Positions 37,856 to 51,593 are shown, counted from the stretch's first letter. The stretch is DNA of 64,000 nucleotides from Limanda limanda (GCF_963576545.1 NC_083638.1:29535900-29599899); one strand, 5' to 3'. Notes: generated by a model from the sequence alone, not told the origin. Program-made: numbers and translations.

Positions 37856-39309
37856 AAGTCTGTATATAAGGCCTAATAATACCCATACCTAAGCTAACCT
37901 CTTGTGTTCTAGGTAAGACCAGAACATTGGATGTTGTCCTAAATCCATTTATTATCACCAGCATGTCAGTATTGTTTATCAATTTGTGAGGGCTTAAATT
38001 TCCATAAAGACATTTTGAGCTTAGAGCAGCATCTTTGTCAAGTCCAGGGTCAGTTTGTTCCAATCCAACCTCCTGTTACACATTCTCATGCACGGAGTCC
38101 ATCCATATTCCCAGAACCCAAAAGAAAAACAATGTTTAGTTTCAGAACAACACAGCACATATATTACTAAACATACAGTAAATCTCATTCACAAGTGTCA
38201 AGTCACCTTTCCAACTGGGCGGTCCTGGTGTGCAGCTCAAGCCACAGCAGCAGTTTTACCGGCCGATAATGATCAGGAGATGTGTTAACTGTCACTAAAT
38301 CAGTTATTTTATTGTATAGTGAGTCTGATGTCAAAACAGCACAACAGAATGCAAATATGCAGCCAAGCCTTTCAGCACACTGGATTTGCATACTCATTTT
38401 TTCCAATTTCTACTACTAGGGCTTAAGAATAGCTAATAGGCATTTACAACCAAATAACAAGTCAGGGATGCTCTTAAAATTTCGAATGAATATTCTGATG
38501 TTTGTTTAAAGCTGCTGCTCCACCACAAGGCTCACACCAGTGATGTCGAATGCATGAATGATTGTCGCTCTGTAACCAGAGGAGGGGATTTTTTTCTTCT
38601 TTATGTGTCCATAAAAGTCTGGTTGCAGAGCTGGGAGGATTAAAACCGATGTGATTGATGTGTAGCTTGAGTCCAGTTTGTGTCAAGATCAGATTTAGAT
38701 GAAAACTAAACGTGCATCACTTTCTCTAGGTAAATTTGTGGCCACGAAAGTTTGCAATGAACGCTTCTTGCTCCCATTTTGACATTACATTTTTGACAAG
38801 GCGCTGTCCCACAACTTCTCTGACTGGCATCGAGTGTGGCGCTGTCACGACCACCTGCCATGGCCTCTGGGAGTGTTGGCCAGTGATCTGATCTGTAATA
38901 TACATACAGTGGGTATTTATACCTCCACTACGATCAGTTCAAATTATTCTGTGGAAGATAGATCATGTCACCATGTAGTCATGTGTGCAGTCAAAAGTTT
39001 GTATCCATATTATTTTACTTTTTGAATGTTTTCCTATGGTACGTACTCTTGTCACCTGACAATGAGACTACATGTGCAGAGTATGGAATTCTAAAAGAAA
39101 GAATTCACAGCCTGACAAATCAGCTCTGTGTAAAAAATATAGGTCTCCTGTTCAAATATGGATGACTAAATAATAATTACGCAGACTAAATAATCTCACT
39201 AAATTCCTAAAAGGAGGCTCAAGTGTAACATTTATTGTACAGAATGGCCCAAATTTCAGACAGACACCTCTCGTACTTGCTTTGGCAGCCTATTAGGCTT
39301 CGTTAAAAG

Positions 39310-39600
39310 AATATTGTGACATTTTGAGAAATACACTTGTTTGCCGGACAATTTCTTGGCAGTTGTGATGACTTTCTGTTGGGTTGCCAGGCAACCGGGA
39401 GACCTTGGATATTACCAGCCAAGAAATTGTGAAGCACATAACCTTTTTTAAATCTGCAAATTGTCAAGCTGTGCAGATTAAATAAAGTCTTACATTATCT
39501 AATGAAATAAATGCTGAGGTTGAGAGGACATGCTTCCTGTCTTGATGCTTAGCTAAGCTAACCGGCTGCAGGCAGCAGGTTCATATTTAGCTTGTATTAT
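39310..39600. repeat. Pieces of a common fish repeat around concentric palindromes
   Basis: The left piece (attgtgacattttgagaaat) and the right piece (gatgcttagctaagctaacc, ggctgcaggcagcaggttc) are recognisable parts of one frequent fish repeat, here rearranged. Between them is the hairpin at 39348-39430. Confidence 0.55.
39348..39430. repeat. Concentric inverted repeats
   Basis: Outer arms of 13 bases (acaatttcttggc, 39348-39360; exact reverse complement at 39418-39430) and inner arms of 7 bases around one base (ggttgcc-a-ggcaacc, 39382-39396) share exactly the same centre, 39389. Confidence 0.85.
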
Positions 39601-39988
39601 AATACACGTTTCCACCTGCTTATGTCACATGTAATGAATTAGCATGTTTATCATGAAGTCAATGACCTGCAATGCTGAATATTTACTTGTTGCTATGCAA
39701 GTTTAAAACAATATTTTGGATTTGTAAAAAAGGGCGTAATAATGTTGCCGTGCACTTTGACAGTTCCATCAAAACTCCTGGTAGCACATGCACCAGTCTC
39801 ACCTGGCACCACAGCTGCCTGGCCTGATCAGCAATGCCGCACTTTGACCTCAGTTGTATTAGTGAGATTGATTGGCGCAGTAATGACTTGTGTCCAGGGA
39901 GATCAACAATGAATGACAAACATGGCTGTAGGCTTTAGACCTGCTCAGAGGTGCTTCAGCAAACACCCACACGCTCTCTCTCTCAAAC

Positions 39989-40015
39989 ACGCACACACAC
40001 ACACACACACACACA
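39989..40015. repeat. (CA)n microsatellite
   Basis: About 12 CA units. Confidence 0.9.
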
Positions 40016-41639
40016 ATCTTGCATGCAAAGACCACCAGCCACAGGCCAGTGCTTGTCCAATCAATAGAGATATTAACAAGACAAATTAGATTGTGTAATT
40101 ACAAGACCCTTGCAGAATGGAAACAAAGTTTGCCAGCAGGGGGTCAGACAAGGACTGGCAGGAGTGTGCGTTTTACTTTTCACTCTTCCCTTGAACCAAG
40201 AGGAACATGTTCTCATCATTTTGAACAGCAGGACATTTCTCCATCAGGAAGCAGGACTGAGCGATGAATACAGAGCACGAGCTGAAGAAAAATGGATCTA
40301 GAGAGCAACAGCACACACGAGCAGATTCACTTTGGCATCACACACATTTTCCACTGAGCTGTTTCTTGGCAGTGCCCCCCACCCTGCTCTCGCTCCTACC
40401 CCCCAGCTTTGCTCTGCGATGGCTTTCAAATAGGAAGTGCTGCTGGATGCGGAGATCCAATATGCGTTGGCTGCGGGGCTGGCTGTAGTGAGTTGACAGA
40501 TCGTTTATACAAGAGGCTCTCTGCTCTGCCCTCGCTGCATCACCTGCTGATTTGTACACAGGCTGACTTCTCCGGGCATTAGCGTGTATGGGACTGGCTC
40601 TCCGGCTGTGTGGGAGACGGGCGGGTACGTGTGTGTGTGTGTAGCAGTATGATTTGCAATGCTGCTTATGTGGTCGGCAGGCTCGCGGTGTGACTCCTGT
40701 GTATCCCCACGCCGTCAGGAGGAGGAGGACATTTTTTATGTTTAAGAGCCCCCAACTCTGTGGGAGTTCAGGCGGCCCATGCACACAAGGCATACACATT
40801 TACTCGTCTCTCTCCATCTCCCCCTCTCCTTCTCTCTTGTCTGTCTCAGAGTAGGAGGTAATAAATTACCGATGAGGAGCGGAAAGGAAGCCTGGTCATG
40901 TGGATAAGCTCTTTAAGAGCAAAGTCTTGTCCTAACCTTTGTAAACCCAGAGCATTTAAAATAAATACTGGCTCCTGTGAAGAAGCATCCCTTCGGCCCA
41001 TTAGCCTGCTTCATTCCCAGCAAGAGTTTTCTTGCTCACCTCACATTATAATTATGTCTACTTTACAATTTAATGTAACTCTGCAAATGATATGAAAGTA
41101 ATCTAGAATCTATCCATACATCCTTTCCACTGTGTGTCCTGCTTTGGTGTCTTTTCTCCATGCATTGGCTAAGAGGAACAAACTTCTGAGGGACAAATCC
41201 TGAAGCAGAGGTCTTTCCCAATGAAGACTTTTTAAAATGTTGATAAAGTCAACCCTAAAGCGCTAAAACCAAAAGAGCTTGACTTTTAGTTTTATTCCCC
41301 TGGGTGTCACTGCTGATTGAAGCCAGAGCCTTGCATTGCAGACAAAAGGTTTTTTGACCAGTGGGAAAGAGGCTTAGGATTTCTCTCACTTACTTGGTGA
41401 CTCATTGTTTGAATGGTGCTGTTCATTTGTTAGTGCCCACTTTACTACAAGTACAGGCTCAGCTTTCCTCAAGAAAAAAATATATATAATATGGCAGTTA
41501 CATACTTACCATTCATATTGCCTATTCATGCATAATAATCCAAGGGGCTGTTTATTTCTAAATGTATCAGTAGGAAGCAGCTTGTAGGCATTTCTGGTAA
41601 CATCGTTGGTTATACTCTTGTTTAGGTTCTTTCTATCTT

Positions 41640-42010
41640 AGACATGCACTAAACTTGGAGTTCCTCTGCAGTTTCTCTGGAGGAGTTGTATTTGTGAACG
41701 CATATGTCCAAGTGAGAGCCTCCGGAGTTTCTGCAGGCTTTCTCTGCCTGGCCCCTTTAGTATAAAGTCAACAGAAGGTCCTGGGGACTTTTGGTTGAGA
41801 ACAGAAGAGAAAAGAGCAGATGGCATTGTCTATGTCCTGTAGACTATAATGCGTAGCAGACTTATTCTGTTAGATCCTGCCTCTGTGTGCTGTACTTACC
41901 CCTGATCACATTCCCTGCGTTGTGAATGTGTGAAAGCTCAACTGCAGAGATAGTCCACTCCAGACCCAATTCTCCGGAGTTCCTCCACAGGACATGTCTC
42001 AAAATGTCTT
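41640..42010. repeat. Probable dispersed repeat with ctccggagtt motifs
   Basis: Two ctccggagtt words (about 41719 and 41972), a related ttggagttcctctgcag near the left and gacatg at both edges suggest a diverged repeat. No target duplication was resolved. Confidence 0.3.
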
Positions 42011-42369
42011 ACCCTGGCTGTAGGGGTTAAAAATAACAACATTTGAATCTATAAGATTATAGCTGTCTAACATGATCTGAGTGGTTTCCAGTCACACATC
42101 TCTTCATCTTCCTTTCGGTTAAAACAAAGACAGCTCTTGGTAGAAATCTGCATCTCTGTTTTCCGGGTTAGCCGCAGAAACAGCCTTGATGAATAATTCA
42201 GGCTCGTAACATCCTTTGTTTGAAGCAAAGAAACATTTGAACTTACACAGTTTTAATTGCTGCAAGCCTGTTCAGCTCATTAACTAAAAATAATATGAAA
42301 ATGAATGACTCACATGACACAAGGACTGATTCACACTCGTTTGATGAAATTAGAGCCCCAGAGCATATC

Positions 42370-42720
42370 CTCAACTCAGATTCTCTCTCTCTCTGTGCCT
42401 CCTTCATTTGCTTTCAGTTTGTACTCTCTGACTCACCTTGTCCTTATGTTCTCTATTTCTGATGTGCCTGCATTGCTTGTTTCTCATTTGTTTCCCCTGC
42501 TGTCCATCATGCCACCTGTCACCTCAAAACTTGGCCTTCCTCCTACCTTTGTTGTAAATCACACCTTCTCTGAAAGTCTCTGTTCCTTCCTCTGTTCTTA
42601 CTTTTCCTCCATCTCTCCTCCACTTCTCCCTCTTTCTTTCCTGTGTGCCTTTTGACTCTTAGAGCTCCTTTTTTAAATTCTTTCTCTTCTTGCTGCTTCA
42701 CTTCCCCCGGCACTTCTCCT
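42370..42720. repeat. Pyrimidine-rich tract
   Basis: About 350 bases mostly of C and T on the + strand. Confidence 0.6.
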
Positions 42721-44629
42721 TTGAGACCACTGAAGTCTATCTTCATGTCCCAGGATAATGTCACGTCAATCTTGACAAGAACGCTCCTTAGCTGTGCCAG
42801 ATGATCAGCTGGTCATTCTTCCTTTTTAACTTTGTCTGTGTGCGAGCGCAGCTTTGGGCACGTTTTCTGCACATGACTCCATCTATCATACATGTTTATG
42901 AGTAAGCACATGTGAGAAAACATTTTTTTTTGTCAGGCTTATGCAGGTGTCCTCCGTGGTTGTAATAGACCTGCCAGCTCCGACATATCTCGCTGCCCCA
43001 GTGCAGGTGGAGAGGGAGGGCTTGGGGCGATAGTGTTAGAATACATACTGGGGTTCAAGAAGAGAAAGAAATCCCCCTGAGGACGGAGGGAAGGCAGCCG
43101 GAGGAATGGAAATTGGAAGAGTGAGATGAGTGACATAAAGAAGAAAGAAAAGGTAGAGGGCTCCATGAGGGACAGTAAATGGGAGACAGGAATTAATGAG
43201 GTAACCAAGATTTTGAGAGAGAGCGAAGTAGAGTCTAAAGATGACAACGGATAAGTTAAACAAAGGAGGGAGGTTTCGGATTGAACTGATATATTGAATT
43301 TACTCTGTTCTTTTGGGTCAATTATCCGGCTTCTGCCAATATATTAAAATTAATTGGATCATTCCTGAAGTGCGGCAGCAGCTCATCTTGCAGCTGGAAT
43401 AGGCTGAATCAACTCCAAAGTAATTGAGGAAAAGCCGAGAGGCAAAGAGAGGCTAACAACAAACTTGCGCTTGCTGTGGCTTAAAAGCCGACTCTGCCGG
43501 GGCATTTTACCTGTATGAGCGCCAGAATAATGAAGTGTGGGGGCACTCGTCTCAAAGACACATCTCAGCTTTGACAAGGCAATTAGAGAGGAGCAGCATC
43601 TCATGTAGTCAACAGCACCTGATTTCCTGCAGCTCAATGTGAAGACGTAGTTAGATCCATCATATGAAACCCTTTGACGAGGTGGTGAAGGTGTTACTGC
43701 ACACAAACAGCACTGCTTGGTACATGTCACAGGAACGCTTGACAGAAAACAGTGGTTCCATAAAGGCACACTTGAAAAGCAGAATGCCAGTAGAAAGCGT
43801 TTGGGAATTATTTGAAAGCAGCACAATGTAAAAATGTCAGTTACGGTGAAAAACTTCATGAAAGAGTGAAGCAAGGCAGGAGGTAGGAGAGAGACAGGAG
43901 ATGAAACAGCACTAGGAGGCAGACTGACGCTGCAAGGAGTCACAGTGAGAGGGATGACGAAAGCTCAGATGGAGCCACGCACACGCGCGCACAGACACAC
44001 ACACACGTAGACTGAAGAGCAGTAAGAATTTCTTTCTGCCTCTTTCGACTTCCTACTTCCACTCAACCTAAAGTACCAAGACCCCAGAGGCCTTGGTTTA
44101 CAGTGATTTTAGAATAGCTAAAGAGCGTTGTTTGGCACAGAGTGGATTATGAACATTTACCTGGATATCTTAATTTATTGTGCAACTGTTGAAGTAATGC
44201 TCGATTACTTTAGCACTTCTCTTTGCTGGTACAGGGATGTTTTATTCTGGTATATTATAAATGGGCACTGCCAGAAGTTTGAGTATTTCAGTATGATTGC
44301 ATGGAAAATTCAGTCTTTTACAACCTGACCTATAGTATCTGGAAAGATTGCCATGGCCCATCATCATTTTCCTCTTGAGTTAAAATGCGTAGGCTTTTTT
44401 ATATTTCTGTAATCAGTCACAATCAGTCAATCTAAGGAGGCAGTGACAGTGCCCCTGCAAACTGCATCATTTGTACGTCTGGAGGTGATCACTATAATTA
44501 CTCACAGGGATAATACAACTCAACAGTGTGGTACCGCAAGTAAAAATCCAATTCGTTTTCTGAACAGAGATTTTTAATGATCTTGTAACCATCCAATGCA
44601 AACTGACCACAGGCTTCAAGATTGTGAAA

Positions 44630-44770
44630 TAGAAGCCTCAAGTCCACAAAATATAAACTGGAGTGCTACACTACCCACAATCCTTAGGTGTTACAGCAAA
44701 GTCTCTGATTAGTGGAGCTCGCTGTTACCATGGAAATGGTGTCCACAACTGCGGAAATCGTGTTGGCTAT
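44630..44770. repeat. Possible fish repeat with ctacactacccacaatcc core
   Basis: The core and a following gttaccatggaaat resemble a frequent fish repeat. Weak. Confidence 0.3.
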
Positions 44771-46782
44771 GATAGGCCTCAATGGGACCATTCAGTATCA
44801 CTGCACTAGGTTACTACACTATATGAAACACATATACATCCATAGATGACAGAAACTACGGGATAATGCAACACTATCTTAGCCACAAGGGTATATTCAA
44901 GAAAAATGAAAGTATAAGGAAAGTTATCACAATTGGATGATGGGATGCATAATTTCTCTTTGAACCCTTAAATTATCAAGTACACAGTCTTGTACCTTTG
45001 GCTCTCTTCAGTCTTCCAATATTTTTTCTCAACCAGTGTTAATGAACTTGTTTCAGCTCATAGCCAGCAGTAGAAATTAATACGATATTTACTTTTGAAA
45101 CAGCAGCCATTCTAAAAGTGGTTGTTCCCTGCAAATGAAACGCAAGAAAAAAAGAACTCTAAGTGATGGCATATGTGTGATGCATTGATGCAAATCTTCT
45201 TTTATTTTCAGGGTGTAGGTTGCAGCAGAGGGTTTTTTCCCATAGTGACTGGGATTTTGCAAAAAATGTGGGAACAGGCGGGAAACAGAAGGCAGGATAA
45301 TGCTGCAGTAATAGTGTTGTTATGCTGTCACAGGTGTGTGTTTATAGAGCATCTTAACCACCGCTTTGGAAGCAGCTCAACCAAATAACAATCAAGGAGC
45401 AGAGTTATCCGTTTTATAAATGAAGACAAATGTCACAGTGCAGAGTTTCGTCTCCAGCTTTAACTGTTAAATGAAATGAATTCTCATATACACTGTTCCC
45501 AACTCATTTTGCCAGATCAGGAGTTAGGGAGCACTCAGAATGAAACAGGAGAACAAATGCTTTAGTGGAGAATGAATACTTAATTCTGGCAGTGGGAGTG
45601 TGGGACTATAGCTTCAGGGTGTCACTGGGGAAAATTGGGAACAATGAGCTATTGGACATGAGCTGTGACGGCCTATTACTATTTTTAATTGAATACAGCC
45701 AACAGAGACATACTACTCGGCTTGACATAAGCCATCATTTCAAAACAACATAATTACAACATTTTTATTTCTGAATTCACTGCAGTGACAGTCGTTCTCA
45801 TATTTCTTGACTGGAATGCAAATGCATCACTCTCTTCAGCTCAGACTTTTCTGTGAGTTTACTTTTTGTCGTCAGTGCCACAGACTGTGGACTGATGAAA
45901 AAGTGAAACAGTTGATGAACAATACAGAGAAGACTTCAAGCCACTGCCATGGGGGACGGTATTGGTCGAGACAACCTCTGATGGTCTGATGGTGTCAGAC
46001 ATGTCATGGCAACAGGAAGAAAAATAAAGGAAAAACTTCTCATAATTGTTCAAACCTCACAATAAATGACCCAGGAGAATTTATGACCGCTGTGGAACCC
46101 AGAGGACTAAAAGGTCCAGGAATTGAAATAGTTGTGTCAGTTCTGAAACAGTCTCTAAACAGAAAGCACTGATTTGTGAAGTTTGACTGCAGCCATCACA
46201 CTACACTTAATCAGAGACAATAAGACATTTAGCATTCAGTATTACAGTAAGTGTCTGCATGAACTTTTGAAATTCAGCACGCTTGATGATGGATTGCCAC
46301 TGCCGGCTGGTAGGCATGCGCACCCATAATTCCTTACGTATGGTGCCGAGCACGCAAGCAGTCTTAACCACTTCATTAACTTTTAATTTCCCATTTGAGT
46401 AAGTCAGAAAACAGAGTGTAATACATTTGGTCTGACGTCTGTTGACTGCCATGAGAGGTGAAGACAAAAGCTACGTCGTGACAAGTGCTGTGCGATAGCT
46501 TTGATATACAGAAATGTCCGTTTGTGCTCTTTATCGTACAAGCTTTACACATCATTTAATTACATGGCATGTATCGGTTACGTTGGTGTCAGTGCTGCTT
46601 TAGAAACCTGAATACCATGCACCAAACCCCCGCTGTCAACAAACCAACAAGTGTTATAACCAGCCTCTTTGATAGCTGCTCGCAAAACTCAGCATTTCCT
46701 AAAACTCAATGATTTAAAAGAAACTAATCTCACCCCCAATCCTCCCTGTCCTTGCCTTTCTCTCTCTCCCTCTCTCCCTCAG

Positions 46783-46910
46783 AGCTAATAGATGGGACCC
46801 CCACCTTGAAAATCAACCACGGCTCTGGCACAGTGGTGCTACAGTTGCCTGGCAACGTGAACGTCGCAGACAGACGCTGGCATCGGCTGGATGTCCGCAG
46901 CAACAGCAAG
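46783..46910 (+). CDS. Cadherin exon 4 in window: laminin-G 1, second segment
   Basis: A long CT-rich tract (tctctctccctctctccctcag) precedes the exon, which starts with the two bases that complete the glutamate codon. Its 42 further codons read LIDGTPTLKINHGSG, a short VVLQLP strand, and ADRRWHRLDVRSNSK. The W-H-x-L/V pattern is typical of the central strands of a laminin-G domain. It ends on a codon boundary at cagcaag|gtgggt. Joined to exon 3 it gives FMAIELIDGTP, the expected laminin-G continuation. Confidence 0.92.
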
Positions 46911-49465
46911 GTGGGTCACTTCACCCATTTAATACCAACCAGCATCGTATACGCTTCAAATTGCTCACTGATTTAAGAAAACCAATAAATGTGTGTAAGG
47001 GTGTCGCTGTTTTTTTGAGAATATGTCACTTACTAACAATAACAATTTCTTGACCAAGGAACAATTTTGGCTTTACTCAAAGCTTTAGCCCTAACAGTAG
47101 ACAAGGAATGACGTAGATGGGAGCTTTACTCATTTAGGAATGGTTCATGGATATGGACATATAATTGACCCCTCTGTGTAAATTGTGGCCCCTCGATGGC
47201 CCCTGATCTAGAACTGCCTGATATGAGCACAGTTAGAGCAAATATAAAGGCTGCCTGTTAAATCTGTTCTAGAGACCAATGGCAAGGGGGACATGCTCGA
47301 TCAGGGCGCAAGTTAAATAATAACAACAACATTGGAGTAGTAAGTAATTTATTGTCCCAGATATTTACTGTCATGATTCTGTCCTGTGTTAACTTTTGAA
47401 GGACTCGTTTTATAGGACCCTAAAAATGTAAACACATGAATACAACATATTTTATTTACAGAATCCCTGTTTTATCCACATCCCAACTCCTACAAAGAAA
47501 TAAAAAAAAACAGGAAAACAACAAGGTAAATGTCCATAAACACAGAGTACAACAAAAGATCCATACAGATGGTCAGAACGACAGAATCATGACATAAACT
47601 ACATGTCCCATTTTTTAACTGAACCTTTAAAAGGCAAACACTAAAGCGATCACTCTTTTGTCCACTGAAACCTTACAGCTGGATTTTCAACATTATTCCA
47701 ATCCTTGAAATCCAAATATCACCTATTTGGCCCCATGCAAGCCCACTTGACACATTGATTTCCCAGGGACCCAAATGGGTAAGAGGTTATTTTCTAATTT
47801 AGCATTGCAGATCTGTCTGGTCTGTGCCGTACAAAGGGAGACAGTCGTGGGGAAAGTGAGACGAATGATTGCAGTCGACCTCCTTTGGCAGTCTCCACCC
47901 AGGATCATTCCTGGTGAATTAAATTAGAGTGAAATTAAGCTCATCTTCATTTGACTGAGAGACGCCCAGAGCTCTTCACCTCCAAGGACGCACACGTTAC
48001 CAGTGCCTTACGGTTCTTGTTCCTCTTAAATATCAAGGCCAGAGTCAGTGGTCCTATTTTTAGTTTTTTGATATGAGGCAGGCTAAAGAGCTGCGAGCCT
48101 TGCAGCTTCACTTCACAGAGATTAGGACACTAAAGCAGCTGGAATGGCTTCATCTCAACCTTGTTGTGCGAAAATCAGCCCAACGTTCAGCAGCTGAGGA
48201 CCACTTCAGTCAAAGGCACAGGGCTGAGTCACATTTTTGTCAGCACTTTTTCATATATTAATAGTCAACACCATCAAAAGCCTCTTTAAAACATAAAATT
48301 GAATTATCACATCAATGTCACAAATAAATTTGCTTCATATACCTGCTTACTCAAGGACTCCTAATGTTACCCCCCTTTTAAAAACACACACCCTACACTA
48401 CATAGGCTAACCTTTTTAATATAGGACTTGTCATCAGGAACCTTGGCTTTCCACTAGACTAAAACTGAAATGTGTGTTTGCGTGTGTGATGGGTGTCCTT
48501 TACCAAACTATTATATATATATACTTAAGTACCACACAGTCATTGCCTCAGAAGTTGTCTTACTAGTTTTGTTCAGTACATTCATTTGTTAGATTTCTTC
48601 ACAGTGAAAGAAAGCAGCAGCACCAAGCAGGGAACCTTTTTCTCAGTGTTGAGAATGAGAGCAGTCAGATGAAAACACAGATGCACTTTGAGCGATACAG
48701 AGACATTATTCAGCATCCCTTGAATAGATGAAGGCATTGAGAATTTTGTTATTACAACGGGGATTATTCTGCATCACAAAGGCATTATTCTCAATCACAT
48801 GTGAATCTGTTCATTTGTCCTAAATGATCAGCAGCAGCTTATCTAACCTGGCTGCGTGACGGGCCTGAGATCAAACACCGACAGAGGACAGAGCTGCCGT
48901 CTGGAGATTTACTGTGCAATTCAGAATCCAGGAGCCGCACTTCATGCATCATACAAACAAAGTTGAGCATTTAATCAGATATTGCCCAAGCAAAACATTT
49001 CTTTTTATGTAAATCTCTAGCCGTCTGAAACCATGGTATGGAAACAGTCACAGAGCTATCACCTGGCAAACATGCTTTAAAATAAGCAATAAGACATGAA
49101 CTCTAGAGAACATTAGTCAGTCCACCTTTGTTTGCAGATACTTGTATAATTTTTTTTATTTTGCGTCCGTCATGTATAGACTCGTCATAAACACTCTAAC
49201 TTGCTTGCGATGAATGCTCTCTTGTGGTCTGCTGTGTTCTCATATGGGCTCACTCGGACATCAAACTTCGGTGACTCTTCGCAGCAACTTCCCCAGATAT
49301 TTGAGTTCTCACATTCAGCTTGGATAATGCCAGGAGATCATCCTGAGTTCAGTGCATGTCTAAAAGTATCTCAATATTAGCCTTTGTGTCCTGACACATG
49401 TAGTGTACCTCCTGTTGATACAAATACAACCCCTCATGATACAGCTTGTCCTTTGAGGGTCACAT

Positions 49466-49740
49466 GGGGGGCTGGAGCCAGCTGACATTGTGCAAACAGC
49501 AGGCTACACCCTGGAGAAGTTGCCAGCGTGACACAGGGCTTATAAACAGGGCACATACAGACATATAACCAGGCTCACTCACATTCACACCTCTAATTAG
49601 GTCTACAGTTAACAGATAATGGATTTCTTTTGACTGAAGAAAACCCACAGAAAACCTGAAAACTCCAGCAGGCCGACAGCATCTGAGCTACACCCTTGTT
49701 GCTGTGCGGTGACAGTGCCAACCCCTGATCCACTGATCTC
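49466..49740 (+). repeat. Widespread fish LINE/SINE-type repeat
   Basis: The order gggctggagccagctgacat, ttgtgcaaacagcaggctac, accctggagaagttgcc, cattcacacctctaatta, gaaaacccacagaaaacct, and near the right ttgctgtgcggtgacagtgc then ccaacccctgatccactg is the order of a very common fish retroelement. This copy is diverged but nearly complete. Confidence 0.75.
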
Positions 49741-50029
49741 ATTGGTAGCTTTGTTCAAGTGAAATTAAAACTTTGGAGTGACATACATATGTAATTGTAC
49801 TGTATAGATTAAAAGAATATGCTTGCTCCCTCCAACCTCTGTTTCAGAGAGGTTCCATCCAGGAGTCTGCCATATCATAATCATGTCAGTTTAAAATTGC
49901 CATCCATATAATATTGTCTCTCCCATCTCCTGTCACTGTTGTCTACTGTCAACAGAAACTTCGTGGCAGATCATATACTGTTAAGGTTTTAAAGGTAGTC
50001 CGATTTAGCAATTTGGAGGTGTTGATTAT

Positions 50030-50520
50030 GCTTATAATCGCTTCCGCGTCAAAGCTAAGTCGTAGGTAAGCAGGTAGCCTATGCACAGGGTCGATCTTTC
50101 ATAGTTGTGCATCAGTGTGTGTGTGAGCCATGCTGCGATTACACCCCCAAAACACTTGTGGCGGTAGGATGTCTATGCTGGTGTTGAGTGTCTTCGATTT
50201 TCTGGTCGATGAGTGTTAGTTAAGCGGATAGTGTTAGAGTTGGAGGTGATAGACGTTGAAGAGAAATTACTATATATTAAAAAACTGCAACAAAGAAGAA
50301 AGACGTCATCCGTGTTCAACATAATTTAAACAATGGCGGTAAGTCTGACAAGTGCAATGCTACCAAGCGGACCAATCACAGGTCTAGCTGTCTACAGGGC
50401 CTTGATGTGTAGTTAGATTTCGGGGGAGATGCACGTCAGGGTACAGCGTAGGGCTCTGCTTAGGGTACATGTCTACGCATAGGATACAGCGTAGATTCAA
50501 CAGAGAAGCATGAATTGGCC
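50030..50520. mobile_element. Possible Harbinger-like MITE fragment
   Basis: Contains several gcgtagg / tacagcgtag words and ends gaagcatgaattggcctta, which resembles fish PIF/Harbinger-type non-autonomous elements. The termini and a 3-bp target duplication are not defined. Confidence 0.3.
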
Positions 50521-51465
50521 TTAATGAATCGGTAGTGAGATGAGCAATGAATGACAAGTGCTGTTTAGAGAGTTTGTGTCATCCAACAGAAACACAAAAA
50601 TAAAGAGATTTATACAAAAGCAAACAAAAAGGTTCCCACATATGACCCTGTATATCTACTTATCATAAGACTGTTATGCAATGTACAAAGATTGACTGTT
50701 CAGGGCTCTTAACTCATCCTCCTGTGTAACTTTAAAATGTCTGATTGTCTAAGATGTTGCAACTGAAACTTCTACTCTTTGGACAAACAGTGGAAACAAG
50801 TTTTCCTAGCTCGTATTCGGACCACATATGAAAGCTTTTTTTAAGTCTGTTCATTACTTCTGTGTATTCTCTTAACTAAGGACTTATGGCAAGGACTGTA
50901 TGCCAAAGCACACACGCACACACTGAGTTGTTAACAAACAACTCAAATAAGAAACTGTGTTGAGTTTGGTGCCAATGGACTAAATCACAAACCCCTCTGA
51001 GTGGTCAGGGCTGTGATGTACTGTTTGCGTACAAATTAAACTTCTTTAACTTGATGCTACCTGCCTTTTGTTGCATCCCGTATTTCACAGTTATTCATTG
51101 TGCACAAGAAGAAAGAAGCAAATTAGGATTATTAGATAAAGGTTGACATGGCTTCTGCTGAGCTTCTTTATACGTATATCTACACATTTACTGCATCATG
51201 CTGGTTAAAGATGTGAAGTCTCCTCTTTTGTTGTCCTTAACAGGCCACATAGCAGGCAGCAGCAAAGCAATATGCACTGATGAAAGAAATGTCAGAGTCA
51301 CAGAGGCATATAGTAGAGGATGTTATAGTAACTTTGGTAAAAGAGCAAAATGAAGTACATTCATTGTCGTGAACAAATGTTGTGGGATTTGTTGTTGCTT
51401 TTTCCCCCTCTGATAACATTAGTTTTGTATACAGTAGCAAGGCCTGATCTGTGTGTTCTAAACAG

Positions 51466-51593
51466 GAAGTGCGTTTCACCCTGGACCGCTGCTCGGGAGC
51501 AGCAGTGATGGAGATGGAGGGTCTGGGCAGCTGGCTGACCACAGAGGACCACTCCTCCTGTGAGGTGACAGGCGTCACACCCAACACTGACAG
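51466..51593 (+). CDS. Cadherin exon 5 in window: laminin-G 1, third segment
   Basis: The acceptor (tgtgttctaaacag) opens a phase-0 exon encoding EVRFTLDRCSGAAVMEMEG and then WLTTEDHSSCEVTGVTPNTD. It ends two bases into an arginine codon at cag|gtacat. The two cysteines and the acidic/hydrophobic alternation fit the late strands of the CadN-type laminin-G domain. The minus-strand open frames across this exon are shadows. Confidence 0.9.

Larger units (their letters stand above)
32701..46782. other. Cadherin intron, 14.1 kb
   Basis: Largest intron in the window. It contains an hAT-like MITE piece (32794-33013), a dispersed repeat (35080-35205), several CA/GT microsatellites including the 96-base (CA)n at 37615, fish-repeat pieces and concentric palindromes near 39310-39600, a probable repeat (41640-42010) and a pyrimidine-rich tract (42370-42720). 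No additional cadherin exon was found, and long open frames here do not look like proteins. Confidence 0.7.
46911..51465. other. Cadherin intron, 4.6 kb
   Basis: Contains a dispersed repeat (49466-49740) and a possible Harbinger-like piece (50030-50520). Otherwise unremarkable AT-rich sequence, with nothing seen between 46911 and 49400. Confidence 0.7.

Noticed and set aside
37545..38063. 172-codon minus-strand frame with long CV repeats
   Set aside because: It is simply the translation of the (CA)n and (GT)n microsatellites.
40338..40799. 153-codon minus-strand frame
   Set aside because: Low similarity to any fold, no conserved motif, no splice sites. GC-rich intron composition explains it.
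43383..43943. Longest simple minus-strand open frame (186 codons)
   Set aside because: No recognisable domain, mixed leucine/serine/cysteine composition typical of antisense of purine-rich intron, no splice context and a non-ATG start.
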